A DNA stretch of 64,000 nucleotides, taken from positions 134,939,663-135,003,662 of the forward strand of contig CM057000.1 in the NCBI GenBank assembly GCA_029891345.1, written 5' to 3'. Origin of the DNA: Dryococelus australis (taxonomy: Eukaryota > Arthropoda > Insecta > Phasmatodea > Phasmatidae). The notes under the pieces were generated by a model. That model searched no databases. It was not told the origin of the DNA and was given only the letters and a program-made list of their open reading frames with translations. Positions 45,946 through 58,560 of this stretch are shown one piece after another (within the stretch, counting starts at the first letter, position 1; each line of letters begins with the position of its first letter). Made by a program: the position numbers and the translations under genes.

Positions 45946-48784
45946 ATGATCCCCGTTTTAGCACTGAGTAAATATATAGACTAGAGTGGCCATGGGATAG
46001 GTAAAAATCTGACAAGTTTTATGTGTTAGTTCCGCTGTTGATCCAGAGGAGCGCTAGTATTCTCGACGACGTCATCCGCGCGGTGTTGCCAATTCCGCAG
46101 CTGGTAAAAGTATGTTATAACCCCGGCCTCGGCTCACCCACGTGTTCGTTCAAAGTCTGCCAGAGGCGAGTCTGTCACATGCGAGTTACCAGCATTCGTT
46201 GCAACTGTGAATACCCAACTCATGATTTACTAGTGGCGGCCATGGCATGTGTTTCGTTTATGTCGTAGAATTATGTGTTTGCGGAAATATGCAGCGATAT
46301 CAACTACTGTCTGGTTTTATTTACTTCTGCGAAAATTAATCATCATAAATATATAGCGGGCATTGCTTTTAATATTATCTATTATTTTACTATAATTTAT
46401 GGGTTCATGATAAAATACGAGTAATCTTAGCACTTACAATTACAAAAGTCATATTAATCATGAATGATGTCATACATCATAGTAAACATTTCATTCCGTT
46501 CTTATGTGAAAGGAAATGGACAGGAAATAATTGTTCAATAATGGATAAATATATGTTAGACGCACGACGGTCTACAATTGAACACAATGTTTACAGTTTG
46601 GGGTTGTGTTCTACTACATAGGTGACTGGTCGTACAAATTATCATTACGTTCAATATGTCGATTCGAGTGTCATTAAGGCTGTGTCCGAACCTAGGAATG
46701 AACTTATGTATATAAGCATACTCCACCGGCTCGATACGTGATACATTCCGATAGACATCCATATTTGCATCCTTTACAGCAACTGGTTAGTTGATAAGAT
46801 TCTGAACAAGCATTTTGACGGAAAACACATACTGAATATGTGCTGGAAAATAGGCGCATAGCTTTAGAATTATCAATCCATTGGGAGCTGTAGCTGGAAA
46901 GCGTATGACAATGAAAGTGATCCTATTTCCCAATCATAGACTTACTACAAGAAAGTAATGAATATATATTTGAGTCAGTAAACGCAATCATCGATAATGT
47001 ATCATTAAAACTGGTAACCCCTAGAGGTAAATTTCCTTTTAACACTAATATTGGTACTAATAAAAATTAAATATCGGATATTGATATAACGTTTACACTC
47101 ATTCATGCCTTAACATGTAAAAACATTGGCAGTGTTCTCATTGCTCTGCATATTAACTATAAATTCAATGCCACGCCCGGTTTATAACAAATCACAACGA
47201 AAACTGGTTATATTTATTCCGGCTCTTCTAGATCATTAAAGGATATAGCGTAAATATTGTTAAGAACGTTGCTCAGTGGCGTTTCAGAAAAGGTAATGCC
47301 TCCATTTTACTCCTTATAAAAATAAATATAAGAATAACAATTATGAACTGCATATAAATCTATTTTCAAAATAGTAGCTTATGGGCTGTACGGACGCGAG
47401 ACGTACACACATTCGTTTCCCTGTGTACGTGCGTGTGTCATTTCCCGAGACATGTAAAACATTTACGTACGTGGACGAACGCGAACGCTGTATGAGCGTG
47501 CATCTCATTAAGCAGAAAACCTTGTGCACATTGCGGGAAAAGGACATTAATGATAATGTTTAAGACTCAACTCTAACAGATGATTGTTTTAAAGCTGCAA
47601 TACAAATGTCGTCTCTGTAAGATCCACATATATAATAATGATGTGCGTAAGTGGATATCGTCTGAAAAGTTGGCAGCTGTGTGTGTTTATATTCACACGA
47701 GTGTAACACAGCACACCATTGTATATTGTACACTGAAACCTCTGACATATAACAATGCGAAAAACGTTGACACTGTAGTGTTTATTAGTAATGTTAACAC
47801 TAACGAACGCATGAGAACTAGACATAACAAAGAGTGTCGCAATATTCTACTTCAGACTACGTACATTACAAGATATAACTATTTCTGCACTAAATATCGG
47901 TTGAATGCAGTGACTCTGTGCCAATCACTAATAGTCAAGCTAAGGCCATGTTCGTAAGGACAAATTCGTTATTTTATAATTTGTCATTTCATAGGTTTCA
48001 ATCCGATGAAAATACGTTTCATATAAATTAAATGCTTAAAATGGACGTAATATTTCTACAATCATTACTGTAATGCTGCGAATATGTTAATAAACGAAAC
48101 AATTATACGATATCCAACAATGACTTAAAATAAAACATGTGTTGCGAAATATATTAACAAAGCACCACACTTACTTGCTTTTTAAAACATGTATAGTGTA
48201 TTTTATAAAAAGTTACTTGTTAAAAAAAAAAAACGTTTTAAGTACGCATTCGCGCATGGGTTTTGAATGTGAAAACCAACATGGCGCTGATTTTGTCATT
48301 TTGTATTATTGCTAACATCCGTTGTATACAGGATACGAAATACCATGAACTTGTAATATTTTCGTAAACGGATATATACGACGTGAGGAAGGAACTTGGG
48401 TGTCCGCCATCTTGTCTGTCCCAGCGTGTGGGTATAACAGACGATCAGAACACTTTCTACTGTTGCGGCGTTGGGACTGGTAGGACGAGAGATGGAGTAT
48501 GAGTGAGAGAGAGGGTAGATGTCAATGTGGCAACGCCGAAGTCATTCCCCCCCCCCCCCCCACAAGCTCCCGCCACGAAAATGGACTAGCGCGACGTGGT
48601 GCTCGTCCCTCGAACTACAGCTGGAGTGGCCAGAAAACCTAACCTGAGGAAGTCCACTCTAGGTATAGCTTTACTCAATAGTTTTAGTTGATCGGGGCGT
48701 GAATAAAGTGATGAGGCTGGCCTGGTATTTTTAATTGTACATGTGGTTGAAGAATAACTTACACAATTTGCATGCAATTACATA
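45946..48784. other. Unrecognised sequence
   Basis: 47340-47960 has several open frames on both strands (up to 125 codons) within a region rich in ACGTACG/TGTGTA motifs; I see no domain. AAGGCTGTGTCCGAACCTAG at 46677 and AAGGCCATGTTCG at 47942 look vaguely related but are not inverted. 48380-48580 is GC-richer, with a C-run at about 48546-48560 and CGCCATCTTG (a YY1-like site) at 48406. Confidence 0.3.
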
Positions 48785-49206
48785 TAGGCTGTTCACGGTA
48801 AAATGAGCACTTTTGAAAGTCCTGCTTAAGATCTACTTGCATGCGCGTTGTATTTTCTTCCATCAAATGTAATATTAACATAACCATGCGCCTCATTACT
48901 TTATTCATACGTCGGTCAAATGAAAATGTGAAATTATTATAAAAATTATTTTTAACAAATATGCTCATTTTCACACTTTGACACCTTAAAAAAAAAACCG
49001 AAAGCGAAATAAGTAATTTAAGTTATCAGATATGGTTACCTAACACTTTTTACTCGATGTTAAGATACGGAACTACTTCACATCCATCGTTACCAATTTA
49101 ACTGGGCGCATGCCACTCAGGGCGCCCGTTAAAATATTCGCCGGTAGGAGCAATGACTTTTTTCTTAGGTTGTTTTAAAAGTGCTCATTTTACCGTGAAC
49201 AGTCTA
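48785..49206. mobile_element. TA-flanked inverted-repeat element, copy F, long form
   Basis: Left end TAGGCTGTTCACGGTAAAAT, right end GTGCTCATTTTACCGTGAAC then AGTCTA, with TA on both sides (48783-48784, 49207-49208). This copy has the cleanest ends in the window, with about 30 nearly perfect inverted bases. 422 bp, no coding capacity. Confidence 0.9.
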
Positions 49207-49214
49207 TACTAAAC

Positions 49215-49255
49215 AGGGCTTACAAAAAATGCTCAGTTCGCCGTGAGCTGTCTTT
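49215..49255. mobile_element. Orphan terminus of the TA-flanked element, copy K
   Basis: GGGCTTACAAAAAATGCTCA followed by GTTCGCCGTGAGCTGTCTTTA resembles a single right end of the family, only a few bases past copy F. It is either a second, mostly deleted copy or a tandem terminus. Confidence 0.45.
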
Positions 49256-49848
49256 ATTTACATTTAAGGAACACGAAAATTTGTCTTGTAACACTCGTGC
49301 GAACAGTACTCGAGAAAACATGCAGCGCATCCACGATGCCGTTTGAAACGTTTCACAATTTCTCACACCACGCAAGACGTGTGTAACTCGTCGTTTCGAT
49401 TTTGGTTCGCTATTTACGCCGACTTTACTTTGTTTATATAGCCTGTGTTTGACGGACATAAATGATGCAGACGTGTATGTAGCGAGTTCGCAAAACTACC
49501 GCAGATTGAAATCCAAAATATTAATATAAGACACCTTCGTTTTCAATTACTGTTCAACTTAAGGAAACTATTTTCGATACTTCAAATGGTGGAACCTTTC
49601 TCAAGTCAATGCAAATATAGCTTTTTTAAAAGCAAAACCGAAAATATTTTGGATGTCAGGAGGCACACAGAAAAGGCGCCTGGTACCTGGCGACGCAAAC
49701 CTGTCAGTCATCTTCCGTAAACAGAAACCGGCACACACTACACAAAGGGTGTCACACTCAAGCTAGTATTTGGGGTATAAAATTTAATTAACACAGAATA
49801 ACGGAGAGCCTAACAGAAAAAGAAAAAACAATTTTGGGAGTCGTAGGC

Positions 49849-49853
<5 letters not shown>

Positions 49854-49909
<56 letters not shown>
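49854..49909. repeat. (TA)n microsatellite
   Basis: About 28 uninterrupted units, immediately 5' of the LINE fragment. Confidence 0.97.
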
Positions 49910-49911
<2 letters not shown>

Positions 49912-49929
49912 TTGCACTACTGAATATGG

Positions 49930-50372
49930 TGCGAAAATATTACATTCAACGAGAAAACAAATTAATAATGCATATTTTCATTCCATCATGTGCTATGGTA
50001 TAATTTTTTGGGGTAGTTCTACTGAAGGCAAAAAAGTGTTTTCACAATCAAAAAAGAGCTGTACGAATAATCAATTGCAAAATAAATGTCAGGCTCATGC
50101 AGACCTCTTTTCAAGAGCTCAGATATTTTTACATTTGCATGTGAGTACATGTTTTCAGTACTTATATTAATGTTCAAAAACAGTCATTTACTTCAGAAAA
50201 ATGATCCCTTTCATAAGCATGACACTATATTTAAAAAAAACACTTACACGTGGATTCAATTAACTTAAAACTTGTCCATAAAGATCCATCCTACCTTGGT
50301 AACCAACTTTTCAAGAAATTACCACAACACCTTCAAGAAATTTGCTTCTCTAACCAAAACGTTTAATAAAAC
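49930..50372 (+). pseudogene. LINE (non-LTR retrotransposon) ORF2 3' end, frameshifted
   Basis: Plus-strand frames join to the characteristic C-terminal region of an insect Jockey/CR1-type ORF2 protein: SIMCYGIIFWGSS at about 49982-50020, QKRAVRIINCKI in a second frame at about 50048-50083, CRPLFKSSDIF from about 50095, and YLGNQLFKKLPQHLQEI at about 50292-50342 in yet another frame, ending in a stop. That is the usual order after the RT domain. The RT core itself is absent upstream, so this is a 5'-truncated, frameshifted copy, as is usual for LINEs. No poly-A tail is seen; the clade is inference. Confidence 0.75.
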
Positions 50373-51035
50373 TGCTGATATAATTTTTTATTTAATGTGC
50401 ATTTTATAGTGAGATAATTATCTAAACTAAAAATTAAGAAATTACTGTATAATATATCATTGTACGCATTTATTGTTCCGGTTATTCTCGTTTTCTTCTG
50501 TTTCAGCAAAACGACGACGTCTCACAGCATGTTGGAGTAGGATTGGTCAAATTATGAGGAAAATATGTGATGAGTGTACGTGTAGTCTGTCATGTATATG
50601 TGTGTGTTTACTATGTCCAGTGTATAAACTTTGTATAATGTAATTTGACTTGTCCAATATCTTTGTACAGCCATGTATCGAAAAAAGATCTTACGGACGC
50701 AATAAAATAAACAGGTACTATGCAGACATGTAATCGGGAAATCATAAATTATCACTAGTATTGCGGCATCTCTTCTTGGCTACCAAATGTTCAAAATCTG
50801 GTGTAATATCTAGGCTAGAAACGTAAGGTATTACCTTACAGTAGCTAAACCACGCGCATTTTTGTCGTTTAATTTTAAAGACACACTGAGCGTGGGCCGC
50901 CATTCCATCTGCTTTAAAAATCACCCACCGCTGTAGAAACGTAAGGTCTTGGGGGTAGTCATCAAGCCATCAGTTCAATGCAGCACACGCGAACAAGGCG
51001 ACGATACAAAAAAGTACAAAAGGATCGAATGGGGG
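50373..51035. other. Unrecognised sequence
   Basis: The final eight bases (51028-51035, AATGGGGG) are the probable left target duplication of the hAT element. Frames of 60-67 codons show no domain. Confidence 0.45.
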
Positions 51036-51184
51036 CAGTGGCGATGCGTGACATTTTAAGAAGGGGAAGCAATTTGTGCATAACAGAAAAGGAACATTTT
51101 GTGAAAATTCTGAAAGTAACGACCATTAGTTAAATATCGACAAATTTAACTCGTTGGTTTGATGATTCCCTCCTTACGTCAGTA

Positions 51185-51612
51185 TACTGTTCACGGTTAA
51201 ATGAGTACTTTTGAAAGCCCTGCTTGAAATCTACTTGTATACACTTTATGTATGTTTCCGCCTTATGTAAAATCAACGTTGTAATTGGCCTCATCACTTT
51301 ATTCATGCGTCGGTCAGGTGAAACTGTGGAATTATTGGAAAAGTAAATATGTTACAAATCTGGTCAATTTTACATTCCCATTTAAAAAAAAAAAAAAAAA
51401 AAACAGGAAGAGAAAGAGATAATTTAAGTAATCACAAATGGTTACCTCACACTTTTTTTCGACGTTATGATATGGAACTACTATCCATCCATCATTACCA
51501 AACTTTACTCGGTGCATGTCAGTCAGTGCGCCCGTTAAAATATATGGAGGTAGGAGCAGTGACTTTTTTCTAGGTTGATTTCAAGAGTGATCACTCTGTC
51601 GTCAACAGTCTT
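51185..51612. mobile_element. TA-flanked inverted-repeat element, copy G, nested in the hAT element
   Basis: Left end TACTGTTCACGGTTAAATGA then GTACTTTTGAAAGCCC; right end AAGAGTGATCACTCTGTCGT then CAACAGTCTT. Interior blocks match copies B, F and I. The left TA is present (51183-51184); the right reads CA. It lies in the 3' region of the hAT transposase gene and so postdates that element. Confidence 0.82.
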
Positions 51613-52110
51613 CACTTGCGAACATTATATGCGGCCGATATTCAACACAAAGTAAGTTGGTGTACTGTCATTTAAATGAATAATAAAATAACACTTAATA
51701 AAGTCCCAATAAAATTTTAAAACCAAAATTAATATAGTGTTAAACACTTTTGTCTTGGAAAAGCTAGCGAACAGCACGAAACCAAATAACAGGCTAACAT
51801 TAAAAACTTTAACATCTTATCTGCGACACTGCCTAACCCATGTAAGGCACACATGCTGACGATTTCATAAGTTTACAAATGTGCGTTGATTTAAAACTAA
51901 AACCATATAGGCTTATATAACACACGTTCTCGAACATCCTGTTTCGCAGTCAACTAGATACACTTAGGCCTATATCAAAACAAACAAATTAACACACAAA
52001 AATAAACACAAAAAATAAAATATAAGATTACTAATTGAAAGAGTCCGTTGATGAACATGTTGTTATTTGCAGATTACTTATTTATTTATACTTCAGATCT
52101 ATTCTTCTGT

Positions 52111-54275
52111 TTATTTTTGAGCAAATACTTCAATTACGTCATCATGAAATCTATCCTGTGCTCGCAGCTTATTAAGAAGTTGTTTTTCGACACTGAGTAT
52201 GGACAGAGAAGACAGTCGTTCATCGCTTTGCGCGTTTCGTAAATAAGTTTTAAAGCTTTTCAAGGTGGAGAAGGATCGTTCTGCTGATGCACTCTTAACT
52301 GTAATGGTGAAAATAAGACTACATAGTGTATAGACTTGGAGAAAAACCTTGTCGAGATCAGCTGACTTCAGAAAATGATGGAGTTCTGCAAAGCTCTTAA
52401 CAGCAAACTGATTAGTTTCGTTAACAACCGTTAATTCACTTCGCAACCTGGGAACATCGAAATGACGGCCATAAATTTCTTTCAGACAACTAAGGCGTTC
52501 TTCAGGAAAAACATTCTTAAATGTTTCGAATCTTGTAGGGTCCAACAGTTCTAAAAATCTGAGTTTTTCGATTGCACAAAATCTGGACGTTAAATTTGAT
52601 ATTATTACGTCAGTAATTTCAAAGTACAGCCTCCTGTACGATGCCTTTCTATCTTCCCCATCAATATGACTGATTAGCAATCGTTTGTTTTGGTGCACCT
52701 CTGCTACGCTTTTATGCTCACTAACTTTTTGCCAGATTGAATCAAAATTATCTTTTTGTTTTTTGAGATAGTCCTTGAACTCGTTTATTTTCAAGATGCA
52801 AAAATTAATTTCAAACGTTTTCTTTTTCAAAACTTGAAAAAGTACATTTGTCATCGGGAAAATAGTGGAAAAAACATGCAAAAGGAATATGAAATCAAAA
52901 CCTCGTAATCTAAATAATATCCCGCGAGCACTTCGGAGAGTTTCACTATCCCATTTGTCAGCATTTTCAAACATTAGTTCCAACATGTTTTCTATTTCAG
53001 CTTTGTATTCACTGACCGTTTCAACAAGCCTGCTGTTGAAATTCCAACGAGTGGGAGAGGCACTAGGAAATCGCTTCTCAACTTCTTGATCTAAAGCATA
53101 TGTTATCTTTGTTGACTTAGAGAAGAAAGTTCCAAATCCTGCAAGTGTCATGAAAAACCTTCGGCACTGGTTGATGTGGTTGACTGAATCTGATAAAACC
53201 AAATTTAGTCTATGCGCATAACAATGTACAAAAATGGCCTCACTGCATTTCACTCTTACAAGTGATTGACGTCCATTTATTTACCTTACCTGCCAGGACA
53301 GCGGCACCATCATATGTTTGTGCTACTAATTTTTCAAAGCATTTGAAATCACTTAAAACACGAAACACGTGCTCTGATAAGGCCCTAGCAGACCGATCAC
53401 AGCTAACATCACTAAAGCCAAAAAAACGTTCTTCAACTGTCCCTTCTGAATTAACGTATCGCAAAAGAGTGGTTAACTGAGATTTTTTACTCACGTCTGT
53501 TGTTTCGCCCAATATTATTCCTACAAACAAGGTTTTATCGATTTGCATCCTGATACTTTGTAACACTACATCGCAAACAGACTGAATCAAATAATTTTGT
53601 ATGTCACTTGACAGACCAGAAAAAAACTGTGGAGTTTTCTAAATGGCTTTTCAAATTACTGTCCCTTTCTCCAAAAGTATAAACAAGTTCAGGAAAATTT
53701 CCTTTATTTAAAGAATTTGAAGACTCGTCATGTCCTCTAAAAGTTAATCCCTGCTTGGCTAAGAAACAGGTAACATCAATCAAACGACCCTAAATATGTA
53801 TATTCTTTTTGACATTTTCGTTGTGTTTCTGAGTATTTAACCTGAACTGGTCACTTAAACAGAACTCAATTCTAGTTTTACCAAACTGTTTCAGTGGCAT
53901 GCACGACACAAAATGCGATTTACTGAGTTGATGCCTTTTAACCGATTTATGAAGGTTGTTCAAATCACTAAATCCGGATTGCGTCCAAACACTTTTTTCA
54001 GAGGAAAATAATAAACATGGCGAACAGTATAACTTCTGAAATTTCTTGCACCCAGTAAGCCAAGTTGTCTCGTAAAAACTAGCATTAAAATGTCGCACAC
54101 ACTGTTTTGTTTTCGTATGTATGTTGAGATCAGGAGTTGGTTTCCCACTGCTGATTATGTCATTTTTAATTTCGTATGCTAAAGAACTAAATAAGTGTTG
54201 TAAAATTTTTCCTACAGAGCACTTACATACATTCACTTCTGCAGAATTTGACGGAACATCGTCTGAACTGTTCAT
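52111..54275 (-). pseudogene. hAT transposase of the TTF-finger/DUF4371 type, broken
   Basis: Three minus-strand pieces make up about 720 codons, the usual length. The first (start ATG at 54275, ending 53790) holds the TTF-type zinc finger: RHFNASFYETTWLTGCKKFQ, LYCSPCLLFS and a VWTQSGFSDLNNL segment. The middle (53590-53240) is DUF4371 with LGETTD at residues 27-32 and QTYDGAAV. The last (53253-52111, 380 residues) has IFVHCYAHRLNLVLSDSV and the C-terminal dimerisation block SASAERSFSTLKSFKTYLRN at residues 321-340. In the family the first motif reads D-E-T-T-D; here its first Asp is Gly (codon at 53507-53509), so a catalytic residue is lost. A stop near 53790 and frameshifts near 53600 and 53260 also break it. 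The start at 54275 was preferred over the upstream in-frame ATG because homology-like text begins after it. Confidence 0.88.
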
Positions 54276-55630
54276 TTTGTTGAGTAAACTATAAACTAAA
54301 TAGAAAGAAAAAATAACTTCACGTATCACGCATTTATGTTGGTCAATTTTCACAGCCACGCCAATTTAACTCCATGACTTGCCGGTTGAGGTGAACATGC
54401 AAATGAAACGCTCCTCTCATTGGCTACAAAAGAAGGCCGTTGGCACTATAGGTTTATGAAACTTTCATTGCTAAATATGTCAAAAATTAGTATTATTCTC
54501 AATTTAAAAAAAGTCAGCTCAAAGATGTGGATACTTTATATCTTACGTAATATTATAATAAGAGTACAATTTATTTAATGATCCATCAATTAAAAAACAC
54601 TCTGCCTCGTCCTGTCTATATATATATTTTTTTTGTGTTTTGACATCGTGGATGACGTAATTACCAAAAACGAACTGTTACAAAGAGTATTTTAGAATAC
54701 AAACAATAAGTTTTAAGGTGCAGGTCCCAAAAAAATTGAAAACAATCGATTTTTACTATGTCATGGGTTTGAGGATTCAGATTTTGTTTTTATGTTTTAT
54801 CCCGAGAATCTAACGTAATTTTGGAGTAGTGATTGCTTGAGACACTTTACGCAGCCAAAGGAGTGGTACGGTAGCGAACTGAAACCTAACTAACATACAA
54901 GCACATTCTGCACTTACCTTAAATACGTTCCAAATTAAAATAAACCAAGGCATTTTCTTAACTTCTTAACGAATAGCAGCTGGTAGTTGAATGTTGCAGT
55001 CACGCATATTCCCGTAAATAACCACTCACACGTTCAGTTGTATCACAGGTATTTTCAGTAAAAGAAAAGTCGAGAAGCTACGTTTCAGATTAAGAAGGAA
55101 CAAAATCAAAATACGAATTCACGAATCGCACACCAGACATGCCTTAGTTAACACATTTGACGTATAAGTATCCAATACGCGCGCGAAAACCACATAGTTG
55201 GTTGTTGTACAAACCAGACAAAAACAGTCGATAATTTGGCCGTTCGTAGGAGTTCGGCCGCCACTCGGCTAACATCGTGCCGTACGCAGGTCGCCTCGTT
55301 GCTGCCACGGCTCCCTAATTCCCCCGCCCCGCCACAGATGGCACCATTTGTTCTATCGCCGCACTGGCCTTCAGCTGTCGTAGGCTCATAGCAACCGAGA
55401 TGATTACTTCCACGACACACAGAGAACGTCGGGAGACACGAACCGCCATTTACCGCACAATTAGACAATATTTTGTGTTCGATGGTGAACCAGCCCAGTT
55501 CTGCAAAAAAAAAAAAAAAAAAAAAAACATAAGATATTCGGTTGCAAATTTTCAGAGTGATTATTATTTGACAGACTGAAATTAAAGGGGAAGCAATGCT
55601 TCCATTGCTTCCATGGACACTTCGCCCCTG

Positions 55631-56068
55631 AATTGTGGGGGGGGGGGGGGGGGGGCGAGCAGGTCATTAGAGCCCACGCAAGTTTATCGGTTATCCCGTT
55701 ATGTAATAACGGCCTCGCATTTCTTCGAAACAGAGGCGAGTGTTTTCGAGAAGTTCCCCAGTATACTCTCCGAAACAACGGGGTCAAGTGGGGTTTTCGG
55801 CAGGGGAGTTCGCCGTTGTTTGCCACCTCCTTCCCCCGCAGTCTTCCCATTCTTCCACGAACACCTCAGCTGATCACCTCACTGAATCCCGGGACGCATC
55901 AATCTTCTCCCCTTCCAACCCGACAAACCACTGCGGAAGGAAGGTAAGAGCCCCTCGAGGCGGCAAGGAACCCGCCCCCAAACTCAGTCCCCCCCCCCCC
56001 ACCCTCCCCGCACAGGACTTGCATAATTCCTCTTCCAGTTTCTCCCTTCCGGAAACATCCTTGAAGAC

Positions 56069-56103
<35 letters not shown>

Positions 56104-56338
56104 CGAACTCAAAGCTTTCGCAATTTTCTCTTAAGTAATATTGAAAGGCTACCGCCTACCTGGTACTTGAACACTGCGTTTCGAAATGTTTGAAATTCAC
56201 GTTTTTTTTTTCCCACGAAAATATTACACGTGCGTACAATGTGCTGATGTACGAAAATAACACGCAATTCAGACGAGACCTGTTTATTGCTTTCAAGACG
56301 TCACGCGCATTAGAAATGCAGTTTTTGTCAAATAGGTA
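55631..56338. other. GC-rich patch with homopolymer runs
   Basis: A G-run of about 18 bases (55638-55655), C-runs near 55989-55999, and a poly-A run of about 30 bases (56072-56102). Frames of 86-132 codons overlap in all three plus frames and read through these runs; none resembles a protein family. Confidence 0.35.
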
Positions 56339-56722
56339 GAGGCTGTTCACGATAAAGTGAGCACTCTTGAAATCATCCGTAGAAAAAAGTCACTATCACT
56401 ACCTGCATACATTTTAACGGGCGAACTGAGTGACATGCACTCAGTTAAGTTGGTAACGATCCATGGAAAGTAACAATTTGCGATAGCTTAAAATTATTTA
56501 CTTCACTTTCTGTTTTATTTAATGGATGTAAGTGTAAAAACAAGCACATTTGCAAAACATTTTCTTTTGCAATAATTTTACAGTTGCACTTGACCGGCGC
56601 ATGAATAAAGTGACGAGGTCCACGGCAACGTTAATTCTGCATAAGGCGGAAGGTTACACATTGTTTATGCAAGTAGATCTTAAGCAGGGCTTTCAGAAGT
56701 GCTCATTTTACCGTGAACAGCT
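56339..56722. mobile_element. TA-flanked inverted-repeat element, copy H
   Basis: Left end GAGGCTGTTCACGATAAAGT then GAGCACTCTTGAAATC; right end GTGCTCATTTTACCGTGAAC then AGCT; TA on both sides (56337-56338, 56723-56724). The interior is in reverse orientation relative to copies B, F, G and I. Confidence 0.85.
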
Positions 56723-57010
56723 TATACATACGATAACATTCAAGGACCCTGAATTGAACCATGTCTTATACTTTCCACCCATGAAATGACAGGATCACCG
56801 TTTAAAACCTTATAGGTACAGGGAGCCCGACGAGAACATTGCATGCCAGTTAATAGGAGTTGGGAACTAAAATATCAGTTCAATTTTATCTGCACCAAAC
56901 ATGGTTCGATTTGTACGCATCGTATGTAACGCCATTTTACACAAATAAAAATTTTTTAACTGATAGTTTTCCAAAATTTTCTGGTTTGCTGCAGCCATAA
57001 TAAATAGGTA

Positions 57011-57424
57011 TAGGCTGTTCACGGTAAAATGAGCACTTTTGAAAGCACTCTTAAGAGCTACTTGTGTATACGTTGTGTATTCCTCCGCCTTATGTAAAAT
57101 AAACATCGCCTCATCACTTTGTTCATGCGTCGGTCAAATGAAACGGCGAAATTATTAAGAAAGTAAATACTTTACAAATCTGCTCATTTTTACATTTCGA
57201 AGCGTTAAAACCACAGAAATTGAAATAGTTAATTTTAAGTTATCACATATGATTACCTGACTCTTTCAATTAGACATTTAGACATGGAACTACTTTCCAT
57301 CCATCGTTGCCAACTTTGCTGGGCGAATGTCACTCAGTGCGCCCGTTATAATATATGCATGCAGTGACAGTGGCATTTTCCTAAGGTTCATTTATAAAGT
57401 GCTCACTTTATCGTGAACAACCTT
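57011..57424. mobile_element. TA-flanked inverted-repeat element, copy I, long form
   Basis: Left end TAGGCTGTTCACGGTAAAAT, right end GTGCTCACTTTATCGTGAAC then AACCTT; TA flanks at 57009-57010 and 57425-57426. The interior matches copies B, F and G in the same orientation. Confidence 0.87.
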
Positions 57425-57779
57425 TACTAACAAAGTCGTACAAAAGAAAATATTTACAATATAAACTAATGTCGTAGACTACCGCGCGACACATATGTAA
57501 TCACCAAACAACAATCCATACATAAAAAAAAAGAAATTCCAATGTAAAGAAATGTTTTCTCTCAGTGGCGAAGGCGCACCCAAAGCGCTTGGCAGTGTAA
57601 CACTTACAGCTTTTAAACTTCTGAACATCAAAGAAGGCGGAAAATAGCTGCGTAGTATACGTGCCCCTTAATAAAACTTGAAGCATTTACCTTTCCCTCG
57701 CGGATAATCCTTTAAGGAAGAAATTTACTGCCGACGAAACGAATTAAATCATCGGATGCTTCACCTTACTTCTTGCTCA
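57425..57779. other. Unrecognised sequence
   Basis: No frame above 61 codons and no shared repeat were seen. Confidence 0.5.
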
Positions 57780-58560
57780 AACCGAGGGAAATTTCGGCGC
57801 ATCGGAAAAGGGTTGACGGGTAAGACGAAGTAAACTATGGGGGGAGGGGGGGTGGTTGTGTGGGCCCGAGGAGGGGATTGGGGAGGGAGGAGGAGTTATT
57901 TATGAGATGATAAATCATCGGAAAGCGCTCGGCGAAGTCTAGAAGTAGGGGTTGCGCGCCCCTTGTCTCGTTGAAACTGCAATATCGCAACCCCCGGCGA
58001 CGCACAATATTCGTTCGCGAAGCGCAAATTCTATTTGATGTTGCGCCCCTTCTCTCGGCGGGCGGCGGCCCGTCTGCGCACTTCAGCTACCCTCGGCGAG
58101 GGGTTGAGGGCGGAGGGAGAAGACTTGTCTCTCGCCCTCGCCAACCCTCTTCTCGAAGGAATTGCTCCCAGGGGCGTAAAGGCACTGAAAAAGGGGGGAG
58201 GGGGGGGAGGTTGGCGTTAATAAATAATTCGGGGTTCCCCCGTCCCCTGGAGAAGCGACCCGTCGCGACAAAGGAAGGCTCTTACCACGGGCGCGAAGCT
58301 CCAGCGCGGATGTTTTTCAGCATCGCCGACAATAAACAAAGAAGCAGCACTGTCGACGGCGGGCGAGGGATGGCGACGATCTCTCCCACTTGCGGCGGTT
58401 TAAAAGGCCCGCAAACGCGCGCGCGGAGCTTCCCCGTAGTTCCTTCCGCGCGCACTATTTCTTCCAACGAGCATACGACTACCAGAGACGTCACTCAAGG
58501 CAAAGCAGTGGAACGCTAATTCCCCCCCCCCCCTCCCCTTTGCACAGTGCAAATGTGCCA
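57780..58560. promoter_or_regulatory. CpG-rich patch, possible promoter or first exon
   Basis: The composition is strikingly GC- and CpG-rich compared with both sides (for example GCGCGCGCGG at 58415-58424, TTCGTTCGCGAAGCGC near 58010). G-rich runs lie at 57839-57852 and 58193-58212. A TATA-like TTTAAAAGG occurs at 58399-58407 with GC-rich flanks. A plus-strand frame of 182 codons (57971-58519) spans it, Arg/Ser/Gly-rich and without recognised domain; GC-rich DNA often lacks stops by chance. No initiator or splice donor could be assigned with confidence. Confidence 0.35.

Larger units (their letters stand above)
51036..55630 (-). mobile_element. hAT transposon, near full length, inactive
   Basis: The left end CAGTGGCGATGCGTGACATT and the reverse complement of the right end, CAGGGGCGAAGTGTCCATGG, align with about 16 matches in 20 when one gap is allowed, and both are followed by a GGAAGCAAT block. 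The flanks AATGGGGG (51028-51035) and AATTGTGG (55631-55638) match at 6 of 8, the duplication length typical of hAT. The transposase lies inside on the minus strand, and a TA-flanked element has inserted at 51185-51612. The 4.6 kb length, with a GC-rich upstream region (about 55230-55470), fits an ancient autonomous element that has decayed. Confidence 0.75.

Noticed and set aside
46677..47960. Element bounded by AAGGCTGTGTCCGAA and AAGGCCATGTTCG
   Set aside because: The two strings are in direct, not inverted, orientation and match poorly; no target duplication was found.
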